From contig DCPV01000280.1 of NCBI GenBank assembly GCA_002323775.1, positions 1 to 6,331 on the forward strand: a stretch of 6,331 nucleotides of DNA, given 5' to 3'. The notes below the pieces were generated by a model. That model did no database searches and was not told the origin of the DNA. It saw nothing but the letters and a program-made list of their open reading frames with translations. Source of the DNA: Firmicutes bacterium UBA1535. Its GTDB lineage: Bacteria > Bacillota > Clostridia > Tissierellales > Sedimentibacteraceae. A program made the position numbers and the translations under genes. Each line of letters begins with the position of its first letter. Position 1 is the first letter of the stretch. Below are positions 1 through 4,366 of the stretch, piece by piece.

Positions 1-123
1 CTTAATGTTTCCGGTTGGTACTAGCTTATCTATCAGTGTTTTTCCTAGACTGCTAACACAGTATTCCTTAACTAATTCCTTTAGTCTGTTATATTGTAAT
101 TTTTCATATACATGTTCGTTCAA
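1..123 (-). CDS. MutS2-like protein, N-terminal fragment (runs off left edge)
   Basis: Forty-one codons can be read leftward from a TTG start, beginning (M)NEHVYEKLQYNRLKEL and continuing with a CVSSLGKTLIDKL-type segment. This matches the N-terminus of MutS2 proteins, where a short acidic start is followed by LEF/LQY-x-K/R-x-K-E and a conserved S-x-LGK motif. MutS2 is a dimeric ATPase related to MutS; in Bacillus it has been linked to recombination control and, more recently, to recognition and rescue of collided ribosomes. The TTG start is chosen because GTGAGGAG lies 7 bases upstream (131-138) and there is no better in-frame ATG. The ATPase core and Smr nuclease domain lie outside the window, so a Smr-less MutS2 paralogue, common in Clostridia, cannot be excluded. 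The gene may be controlled by the leader described at 205-434. Confidence 0.75.
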   Translation of the reverse strand, partial: MNEHVYEKLQYNRLKELVKEYCVSSLGKTLIDKLVPTGNIK

Positions 124-190
124 TTTAATTCTCCTCACTTTAAATTATAATTAATTTTCTATAAGGAAAAATAACAAGCAAATTATAAAA

Positions 191-207
191 TTGCATAAAA
201 TATGCAA
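191..207 (-). terminator. second terminator-like hairpin upstream of the MutS2-like gene
   Basis: A perfect 7-base stem (TTGCATA / TATGCAA) with a 3-base loop is followed, reading leftward, by TTTTATAATTT. The stem is AT-rich, so alone it would be a weak terminator. It directly follows the stronger hairpin at 215-238 and sits about 70 bases before the TTG start at 123, so it could back that one up or form part of the 5' leader. Confidence 0.4.
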
Positions 208-238
208 AAATAAAAAGCGTGCATACAAATACACGCTT
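205..238 (-). terminator. intrinsic terminator, minus strand, 5' of the MutS2-like gene
   Basis: A 7-base stem AAGCGTG / CACGCTT (215-221 with 232-238, 10-base loop) is followed on the minus strand by TTTATTTTT. On the plus strand the hairpin is not followed by T residues, so it works leftward only. No annotated gene ends here: the ABC operon already ends at its own terminator at 523-553. The hairpin must therefore end a transcript that starts between 238 and about 440, which fits the promoter at 441-469. Confidence 0.65.
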
Positions 239-354
239 AAATAGCAATATAAATTATTTGCGGTTTGTATCCCTATAGAAAGACAAACAAGAAATCACAA
301 AAAGAGGATAATCAAATCCCTAAAATTTGCAATAATTGTCTGTTAAATTTTTTT

Positions 355-378
355 CTACTTAGATACTACCCTGCTCAT
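355..378 (-). CDS. 7-codon leader ORF (MSRVVSK)
   Basis: ATG followed by six sense codons and TAG encodes MSRVVSK. AGAGG lies 6 bases upstream (385-389), which is good spacing for translation, and the ATG is about 56 bases after the predicted transcript start. The product is too short to have a fold of its own. Such peptides normally act by ribosome position in a leader RNA, as in attenuators of antibiotic-resistance and amino-acid genes. No run of a single amino acid is present, so a simple amino-acid-starvation sensor is unlikely; stalling by a drug or by general slow translation would fit better. Assignment rests on the ribosome binding site and position only. Confidence 0.4.
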   Translation of the reverse strand: MSRVVSK

Positions 379-440
379 AAAACACCTCTGTTTTTTGTAA
401 TAATATCGTTGCAATGCTTTCAATATTATCAATTAAAATA

Positions 441-469
441 ATATTATCATACTAATTATATGATGTCAA
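441..469 (-). promoter_or_regulatory. sigma-A type promoter, leftward
   Basis: TTGACA (464-469) and TAATAT (441-446) are separated by 17 bases, and the -10 is preceded by TGA, giving an extended -10 (TGn). The predicted start is near 434. It faces the leader RNA at 205-434 and lies in the gap between the ABC operon terminator and the MutS2-like gene, so it most likely serves the latter. Confidence 0.6.
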
Positions 470-516
470 TAAACTAATTTTATAATTTTACAAATAAAAT
501 CCAAAACATTGAAAAG

Positions 517-560
517 TAAAAAAGCTGTAGCAATTTTTTGTTTTGCTACAGCTCTTTTTT
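517..560 (-). terminator. strong intrinsic terminator of the GntR-ABC operon
   Basis: An 11-base perfect stem (AGCTGTAGCAA, 523-533, with TTGCTACAGCT, 543-553) and a 9-base loop is followed on the minus strand by TTTTTTAC. It lies immediately after the permease stop codon. T residues also follow on the plus strand, so it can act in both directions, although no plus-strand gene needs it. Confidence 0.9.
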
Positions 561-1170
561 AAAATTCTTTCTTGTTGTATATGTTTATGGACATAAGTAC
601 TGATAGTATAAATATTACTATTATCACTATAGGAAGTGCATATAGCAATTTTTCTAACATTTCTTCGGATGGAGGTGTTTTAATATAATCCTTAAGAAGC
701 AATATTATCATTGTTGGCAGCATTAGAACTACAAACATCAATATTCTTCCTTTTTCAACGCCAAACTTAAATGTTATAGGTAACATAATCGAAATAAATA
801 TTATAGATATACCAAATATTACCAAAGTCGATACTATGTTCTCAGTATTCATCTCAGTACCCATTAGTATTTGTGCTACAAAATTTAATATAAATGCAAA
901 TAACGATGTGATAATACCTAAAATATACTTAGACAGTACCATTTCAGTCCTTGAAACTGGCATTGCAAGCCCGTATTTATCCCAATTTGCTTTTTCATCA
1001 AAAGAAAATGCAGTTATCGGTAACATTCCAAAAGCTACAAACGCCATTGCTCCGAACATACTGTTGTTATTGGTCATCTTTGAAAAAACTAAATAAAATA
1101 ATATAACAACACCAATAATCTTTGATTGTTTTTTTAAATTCATAAAATCCTTTAAAATAAGACCTTTCAT
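559..1170 (-). CDS. ABC-2 type permease subunit (PmtB/YtrC-like)
   Basis: A 203-residue polytopic membrane protein forming the channel half of an ABC exporter in the cytoplasmic membrane. Six hydrophobic segments can be drawn at about 17-33, 38-56, 79-103, 112-134, 142-160 and 176-196. Between the second and third lies FSFDEKANWDKYGLAMPVSR, the EK-x-x-WD-x-Y...LPVSR signature of the small ABC-2 permease family found with YtrA-type regulators; the N-terminal MKGLILKDF is also typical. The size fits the family (about 200-220). Its ATG overlaps the ATPase stop in ATGA and has AAAGGAG 8 bases upstream, so the two subunits are co-translated. Only one permease gene is present, so it probably works as a homodimer with two ATPase copies. 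The substrate is unknown: known relatives export phenol-soluble modulins (Pmt) or respond to cell-wall antibiotics (Ytr). Confidence 0.88.
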   Translation of the reverse strand: MKGLILKDFMNLKKQSKIIGVVILFYLVFSKMTNNNSMFGAMAFVAFGMLPITAFSFDEKANWDKYGLAMPVSRTEMVLSKYILGIITSLFAFILNFVAQILMGTEMNTENIVSTLVIFGISIIFISIMLPITFKFGVEKGRILMFVVLMLPTMIILLLKDYIKTPPSEEMLEKLLYALPIVIIVIFILSVLMSINIYNKKEF

Positions 1171-2015
1171 CTGTTATTCTCCTTTATATAAAATAGCATT
1201 ATATCTTCAATGCTTGCTTTGTCTATAGCATAATTTCCTTTTAATTTATTTTTTAGTACAAGAGCTTCTATTCCGAAAGAATTTTCTCTAAAGCCTTTAA
1301 TAATTGATTTATCTATATTTTTAAAGCTATCAGCAGAGCATTTAAGTACTCCATAGCTTTCCAACAAGATATCCTTAGCTTCGCTGAATACTATTTTCCC
1401 CTTATGAATAAATGTTATATAATCACAAATTTTTTCAAGGTCACTTATAATATGAGAAGAAACAAATATTGAGTGTTCTTCATCTTGAATAAAATCTAAG
1501 AAAACATCTAGTATTTCATCCCTGATAATAGGGTCAAGACCGCTGGTAGCTTCGTCTAATATTAATAGCTTAGAGTCATGTGATAAAGCTACAGCTATAG
1601 ATAGCTTCATTTTCATTCCTCTGGAATAATCCTTTATAATCTTCTTTTCAGGTAAGGAAAAGCCATTTAGCAGATTATTGAATTTCTTTTCATCCCATGT
1701 TTTATAAATGTTTTTCATTATTAAATTTATGTCTTTTGCAGCGATATTTTCAGGAAAAAAGCACTCATCCATTACAACGCCTATGTTTTCTTTTACTAAA
1801 TTTAATTCCTTTTTATTATCTTTTCCCAAAACAGTTATGCTACCACTGTCTCTATGAATTAAATCTAAAATTAATTTAATAGTCGTGCTTTTACCTGCTC
1901 CATTTTCGCCTATAAAGCCCATTATACAGCCCTTTGGCAATTCTATATTTACATTGTCAAGCTTAAAATCTTTATAGCCTTTAGATAAATTAGTTATTTT
2001 AAATGCACTTTCCAT
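1167..2015 (-). CDS. ABC transporter ATP-binding protein (PmtA/YtrB-like)
   Basis: A 282-residue cytoplasmic ATPase that powers the permease encoded next. Walker A GENGAGKST is at 36-44, signature YSRGMKMKL at 130-138 (SRGMK in place of LSGGQ, usual in this subfamily), Walker B LLILDE at 150-155, D-loop SGLD at 158-161 and the switch histidine in SSH at 186-188, so it looks catalytically complete. In the Q-loop region the usual Gln is not seen (IGVVMDECFF, 78-87). The C-terminal ~80 residues form the poorly conserved tail of exporter ATPases. I start at MESAFKI because GAGGGAG lies 6-7 bases upstream; an ATG 15 bases earlier (2030) would place that sequence inside the gene. The start is 1 base after the GntR stop and the end overlaps the permease start by 4 bases, so the three genes form one operon. 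Confidence 0.92.
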   Translation of the reverse strand: MESAFKITNLSKGYKDFKLDNVNIELPKGCIMGFIGENGAGKSTTIKLILDLIHRDSGSITVLGKDNKKELNLVKENIGVVMDECFFPENIAAKDINLIMKNIYKTWDEKKFNNLLNGFSLPEKKIIKDYSRGMKMKLSIAVALSHDSKLLILDEATSGLDPIIRDEILDVFLDFIQDEEHSIFVSSHIISDLEKICDYITFIHKGKIVFSEAKDILLESYGVLKCSADSFKNIDKSIIKGFRENSFGIEALVLKNKLKGNYAIDKASIEDIMLFYIKENNR

Positions 2016-2016
2016 T

Positions 2017-2391
2017 TTACTCTCCCTCATAAATTATAGTAAGCATTTCAATTAACTCCTCTAATTGTAGACCGCATTGATTGGCTATTTCTACAATATG
2101 AGTCATGCTTGCTTCAATTTTCCTTAGATTTTCCTCTCTTATCAGATTGGTATTTTTGATAGACACAAAGCTTCCCTTACCAGTCATTGAAGTAATAAAG
2201 CCTTCTCTCTCTAATTCTTCATATGCACGCTTAGTTGTTATAACACTTATACGAAGCTCTTTTGCCAAAATACGCATAGAAGGCAAGGCATCACCCTCAT
2301 TTAATTCACCAGAAATTATGAGACCTTTGATTTGCGTGACAATCTGCTCATAAATAGGCTGTCCGTTAGAATTACTTATAAATATATTCAT
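2017..2391 (-). CDS. GntR family transcriptional regulator, YtrA subfamily
   Basis: A 124-residue repressor. Residues about 10-78 form the winged helix-turn-helix: PIYEQIVTQIKGLIISGEL, then LPSMRILAKELRISVITTKRAYEELEREGF, then the wing GKGSFV (71-76). The short 46-residue helical tail instead of a large ligand domain is diagnostic of the YtrA group, which usually controls adjacent ABC exporters. It should dimerise and bind the palindrome at 2549-2567, repressing its own operon until an inducing condition occurs. I start at MNIFISN (2391) since relatives begin there and because its ATG overlaps the stop of the small ORF at 2388-2498 in ATGA. A second ATG 15 bases upstream (2406) lies in a predicted stem and has only a weak binding site. 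No good ribosome binding site serves 2391 itself, which fits dependence on translation of the upstream ORF. Confidence 0.92.
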   Translation of the reverse strand: MNIFISNSNGQPIYEQIVTQIKGLIISGELNEGDALPSMRILAKELRISVITTKRAYEELEREGFITSMTGKGSFVSIKNTNLIREENLRKIEASMTHIVEIANQCGLQLEELIEMLTIIYEGE

Positions 2392-2498
2392 AATTTTAAT
2401 GCCCATGCACCGATTTTATTATAAGTTAATTGAAACTTTTGCAATGGGCAAAGCTTGCTAAAAGCAAACTCGGTACATATCCTTTCTTCATTTTTCAT
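2388..2498 (-). CDS. 36-residue leader ORF coupled to the GntR gene
   Basis: This small ORF begins MKNEERICTEFAFSKLC and ends with YNKIGAWALKL. AGAGG lies 9 bases before the ATG (2508-2512). The stop TGA overlaps the GntR ATG in ATGA, the same junction used between the ATPase and permease genes. It is the first ORF after the predicted transcript start near 2553. The peptide has two Cys (8, 17), no clear membrane segment and no motif I recognise. It may be a real microprotein, or its translation may serve to open the stem at 2400-2450 and deliver ribosomes to the GntR start. The frame is open further upstream (to 2570), but that extension would start upstream of the predicted transcript start, so the internal ATG is preferred. 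Confidence 0.45.
   Translation of the reverse strand: MKNEERICTEFAFSKLCPLQKFQLTYNKIGAWALKL
2400..2450 (-). promoter_or_regulatory. stem-loop covering the approach to the GntR start codon
   Basis: TGCCCAT (2444-2450 region) pairs with ATGGGCA (2400-2406), extended by two further G-C pairs past a one-base bulge, with a 32-base loop. In this AT-rich leader it is the most GC-rich pairing. It contains the alternative ATG at 2406 and the only GGG just before the GntR start at 2391. A second hairpin, GTTTGCT / AGCAAGC with a 3-base loop, lies just upstream (2454-2470). Folding would reduce independent initiation at GntR; ribosomes translating the 36-codon ORF would unfold it. Function is inferred from pairing alone. 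Confidence 0.4.
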
Positions 2499-2548
2499 TT
2501 TACTTAGCCTCTTTCCATGGAAACAATTAGTTGTTTTATAATATATAA

Positions 2549-2567
2549 TGTATATATTCATTATACA
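2549..2567. promoter_or_regulatory. palindromic operator, probable GntR (YtrA-type) binding site
   Basis: TGTATA and TATACA are perfect inverted arms around a 7-base AT-rich spacer (TGTATATATTCATTATACA on the plus strand). The palindrome covers the -10 element and start point of the operon promoter, so a dimer bound here would block polymerase. Size and symmetry suit a GntR dimer, and the regulator encoded first in the operon is the obvious candidate. AT-rich palindromes arise by chance more easily in such DNA, but the exact overlap with the promoter supports a real site. Confidence 0.65.
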
Positions 2568-2587
2568 CAATATTTATGTTATGTCAA
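2560..2587 (-). promoter_or_regulatory. consensus promoter of the GntR-ABC operon
   Basis: TTGACA (2582-2587) and TATAAT (2560-2565) both match the sigma-A consensus exactly, with a 16-base spacer. The predicted start is near 2553, leaving a 5' leader of about 160 bases before the GntR start. A promoter this strong would be expected to be held down by a repressor, in line with the overlapping operator. Confidence 0.8.
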
Positions 2588-2794
2588 TAAAAAATTTATA
2601 AATTTTTCATTAATTGAGTAGTCAGAACAAATTGTTATATCATTGAGCATAACAAAACAATAGTATAATTTAATAATTGTAAAAAATATTCTATAATTTT
2701 TTATGATGTGTACTTATAATGTACCTTAAATTTAAACCATTGATATTTGTAATTAAAACTGATATATTTATGATACAAAAAATATAAGTTTATA
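2588..2794. other. AT-rich divergent intergenic region, nothing assigned
   Basis: This stretch lies between the leftward GntR operon promoter and the control region of the AraC gene. It is strongly AT-rich, has no ORF with a ribosome binding site and no GC-rich hairpin. Several TATAAT-like words occur (e.g. 2664-2669, 2715-2720) without a well-placed -35. It may hold regulator sites for either side that I cannot identify. Confidence 0.5.
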
Positions 2795-2821
2795 CCTGCA
2801 AATTTAGGCAACAATTGCAGG
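2795..2821. promoter_or_regulatory. inverted repeat upstream of the AraC-type gene, candidate operator
   Basis: CCTGCAA and TTGCAGG form perfect 7-base arms separated by 13 bases. This is the most GC-rich element in an otherwise AT-rich intergenic region, and it ends 21 bases before the -10 of the following gene, where an activator would contact polymerase. It is not followed by a T-run, so a terminator is unlikely. It could be a site for the AraC-type protein itself or for another regulator. Confidence 0.4.
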
Positions 2822-2842
2822 GTTTCTCAACGATTGCTGATG

Positions 2843-2848
2843 TATAAT
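2843..2848 (+). promoter_or_regulatory. -10 element of the AraC-type gene
   Basis: A perfect TATAAT lies 24 bases before the ATG, which would give a leader of about 18 bases. At the matching -35 position (2819-2826) there is only a poor match (GGGTTT-like). A strong -10 with a weak -35 suggests that an activator is needed, possibly acting through the inverted repeat just upstream. Confidence 0.45.
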
Positions 2849-2872
2849 AATTTATGAAAGGAAGGTGAGTAT

Positions 2873-3721
2873 ATGGATTGGTTGAACAGATTTAATTTGG
2901 CAATTGATTATTTAGAAAATAATCTTGACAGTGAAATTGATTATTCCTATGCTGCAAAAATTGCTTGTTGTTCTGAATTTCATTTTTCCAGAATGTTTTC
3001 CTCTTTGGCTAATATTTCTTTATCTGAGTATATTCGTCGAAGAAGGCTTACTAAAGCAGCTTTTGAAATACAAAAGGATAATGTGAAAATTATAGATATT
3101 GCCATGAAGTACGGTTATAGTTCTCCTGATGCTTTTACAAGAGCTTTTCGTCAATTGCACGGGGTTACTCCTGTATCCGTTCGTGAAAATAGTGTTCAAT
3201 TAAAAGCATATCCTCGTATGTCCTTTAAGATTACTATAAAAGGAGTTTCCGAAATGAATTATCGAATTGAAAACATTGATTGTAAGCTTCGCTTTGCAGT
3301 CAAAAGAGAAACCGTAAAAACTATTGACGCTTTTAAAATTGTTCCTAAGCTGTGGGAAAATGCACGATTAAATGGGTTTTTACAAAAATTGATTGATATG
3401 TCTTGGGAAAATCCAAGGTGCCAGCTTGAAGGACTGCTTGGTATTTTTGGCAAGGAAGCCTCAATTAAAGATGAAACCTTTGATTTGCTCATGGGATGCA
3501 GATATGATGGTGATATACCTGACGATATGGAGGAGCTAATTCTTCAGCCATGCTTATATGTTGTTTTTTCCAATGATAATGTCAATGCTTGGAAACGATT
3601 ATACACAGAATGGCTTCCTACATCTGGCTACGAGCTTGCAAATAATCCTTGCATAGAAAATTATTTAGCACCTGGAGCTGAAATTGAGCAAGAGCTATGG
3701 GTGCCTATCATTGCTAAATAA
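2873..3721 (+). CDS. AraC family regulator with C-terminal GyrI-like ligand-binding domain
   Basis: A 282-residue transcription factor with the Rob-like order: DNA-binding domain first, effector domain second. The first helix-turn-helix is at about 27-44 (AAKIACCSEFHFSRMFSS), the linker helix at 49-66, and the second at about 73-100 with the conserved IAMKYGYSSPDAFTRAFRQ and GVTP. Residues about 127-282 match the GyrI-like/SOUL-type effector domain, ending in the ELWVPI strand typical of it. Such domains bind amphipathic or drug-like small molecules, so this is probably a ligand-responsive activator of detoxification or efflux genes; its targets are not shown. The ATG is preceded by AAGGAAGG with 7 bases spacing. 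It is transcribed away from the GntR operon and may also act on the flavodoxin promoter 50 bases past its stop, though that promoter fits MerR better. Confidence 0.9.
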   Translation: MDWLNRFNLAIDYLENNLDSEIDYSYAAKIACCSEFHFSRMFSSLANISLSEYIRRRRLTKAAFEIQKDNVKIIDIAMKYGYSSPDAFTRAFRQLHGVTPVSVRENSVQLKAYPRMSFKITIKGVSEMNYRIENIDCKLRFAVKRETVKTIDAFKIVPKLWENARLNGFLQKLIDMSWENPRCQLEGLLGIFGKEASIKDETFDLLMGCRYDGDIPDDMEELILQPCLYVVFSNDNVNAWKRLYTEWLPTSGYELANNPCIENYLAPGAEIEQELWVPIIAK

Positions 3722-3771
3722 TTTTTATGTGGATTTTTTATGATTTTATTTTAAGCTCTTTAAAATATTTC

Positions 3772-3802
3772 TTGACAGTTACGCTACGTTACAGATTATA
3801 AT
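3772..3802 (+). promoter_or_regulatory. MerR-type promoter of the flavodoxin-merR operon (19-base spacer)
   Basis: TTGACA (3772-3777) and TATAAT (3797-3802) are both perfect but separated by 19 bases, which is too long for efficient use by RNA polymerase alone. The spacer holds GTTACGCTACGTTAC (3778-3792), an interrupted dyad with matching GT-ACG / CGT-AC arms. Over-long spacers with a dyad between the elements are the hallmark of MerR-activated promoters, where the activator untwists the DNA to realign them. The operon encodes a MerR protein, so autoregulation is expected. Confidence 0.85.
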
Positions 3803-3851
3803 TAAGAAAATAACATAAAATACACAAGTAGAATTTTTTGGAGGAATATTT

Positions 3852-4325
3852 ATGAATAAAATATTGATTGTATACTATTCTTTTTCAAATACGACAAGAA
3901 GCTTAGCAGAAGATATAGCAATTATTACAGATGGAGATATTAGAGAGTTGATTTTAGAAAAACCTTATACTCTTGATTATAATGGTGCAACAAAAGAAGT
4001 GAGAAACGAAATTGAAAGAGGATACTGTCCTAAGCTGTTATCTGGAAATGAGCCTATAGATGATTATGAATATATTTTTATAGGAACACCTAATTGGTTT
4101 AAATCTTTTACACCACCAATATTAAGCTTTTTACGCAGTGTTAATCTAAATGGAAAAACAATCATTCCTTTTTGTACTCATGGGGGGGGAGGATTTGGAC
4201 AAATAGAAGTCGATATATCCAATGAATGTCCAAATTCAAAATTATTACAGGGTTTTGCAGCAACTAGCGATTTTGATGATAAACAAATTCAAAACTGGAT
4301 TGATGAAATCAAGATTTTAGGGTAA
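3852..4325 (+). CDS. flavodoxin family protein
   Basis: A 157-residue cytoplasmic FMN-binding protein of the flavodoxin fold, probably an electron carrier or a small flavin-dependent reductase. The N-terminal strand ILIVYYS is followed by the phosphate-binding loop SFSNTT (10-15). IGTPNWF (77-83) is the loop that stacks on the flavin ring, and PFCTHGGGGFG (106-116) is the third FMN loop; all are in the expected order and the length is normal for this group (Flavodoxin_4 type). No signal peptide is visible. GGAGG lies 7 bases before the ATG. It is the first gene after the MerR-type promoter and is followed by the regulator, so it is probably induced by the compound that the MerR protein senses. 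A run of eight G (4182-4189) encodes part of the glycine loop. Confidence 0.88.
   Translation: MNKILIVYYSFSNTTRSLAEDIAIITDGDIRELILEKPYTLDYNGATKEVRNEIERGYCPKLLSGNEPIDDYEYIFIGTPNWFKSFTPPILSFLRSVNLNGKTIIPFCTHGGGGFGQIEVDISNECPNSKLLQGFAATSDFDDKQIQNWIDEIKILG
4182..4189 (+). repeat. G8 homopolymer inside the flavodoxin gene
   Basis: Eight consecutive G residues occur in the codons for Gly111-Gly114, although AT-rich genomes usually encode glycine with GGA or GGT. A slip of one base would shift the frame in the FMN loop and destroy the protein. As read the frame is intact. Confidence 0.9.
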
Positions 4326-4366
4326 ATTATACTTCAAATGTTAATTTCGGCAGGAGGATGTTCAAT

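Larger units (their letters stand above)
205..434 (-). ncRNA. candidate leader RNA or small RNA with a 7-codon ORF and alternative hairpins
   Basis: This is the predicted transcript from the promoter at 441-469 to the terminator at 205-238, about 230 bases. In order it contains an AT-rich inverted repeat (400-406 with 423-429), a ribosome binding site plus a 7-codon ORF (355-378), a hairpin GTTTGT / ACAAAC (263-268 with 283-288, 14-base loop), and the terminator. The 3' arm of the first hairpin, extended to ATACAAA (264-270), is complementary over 7 bases to TTTGTAT in the terminator loop and arm (223-229), so two mutually exclusive folds are possible. That is the usual layout of a translation-controlled attenuator of the downstream MutS2-like gene. 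A free-standing small RNA is the alternative, and a possible separate TATAAT at 145-150 leaves that open. I do not recognise it as a known RNA family; it does not look like 6S RNA or a T-box. Confidence 0.4.

Noticed and set aside
836..1096. Plus-strand open frame of 86 codons opposite the permease gene
   Set aside because: It is antisense to a well-supported gene, has no ribosome binding site and no recognisable motif.
1697..2353. Two plus-strand open frames (1697-1879, 2105-2353) opposite the ATPase and GntR genes
   Set aside because: Both are mirror frames of conserved genes, without ribosome binding sites or family features.
2388..2570. 60-codon version of the leader ORF starting at 2570
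   Set aside because: Its start lies upstream of the predicted transcript start near 2553 and has no ribosome binding site; the ATG at 2498 has one.
2643..2669. Plus-strand promoter TTGAGC / TATAAT
   Set aside because: The spacer is only 15 bases and it lies 200 bases from the next gene; chance is likely in this AT-rich DNA.
3259..3492. Minus-strand open frame of 77 codons opposite the AraC-type gene
   Set aside because: Antisense to the GyrI-like domain, low-complexity serine-rich translation, no binding site.
3747..3767. Hairpin with 8-base arms after the AraC-type gene
   Set aside because: The stem consists only of A-T pairs and lacks a following T-run, so it is too weak to call a terminator.
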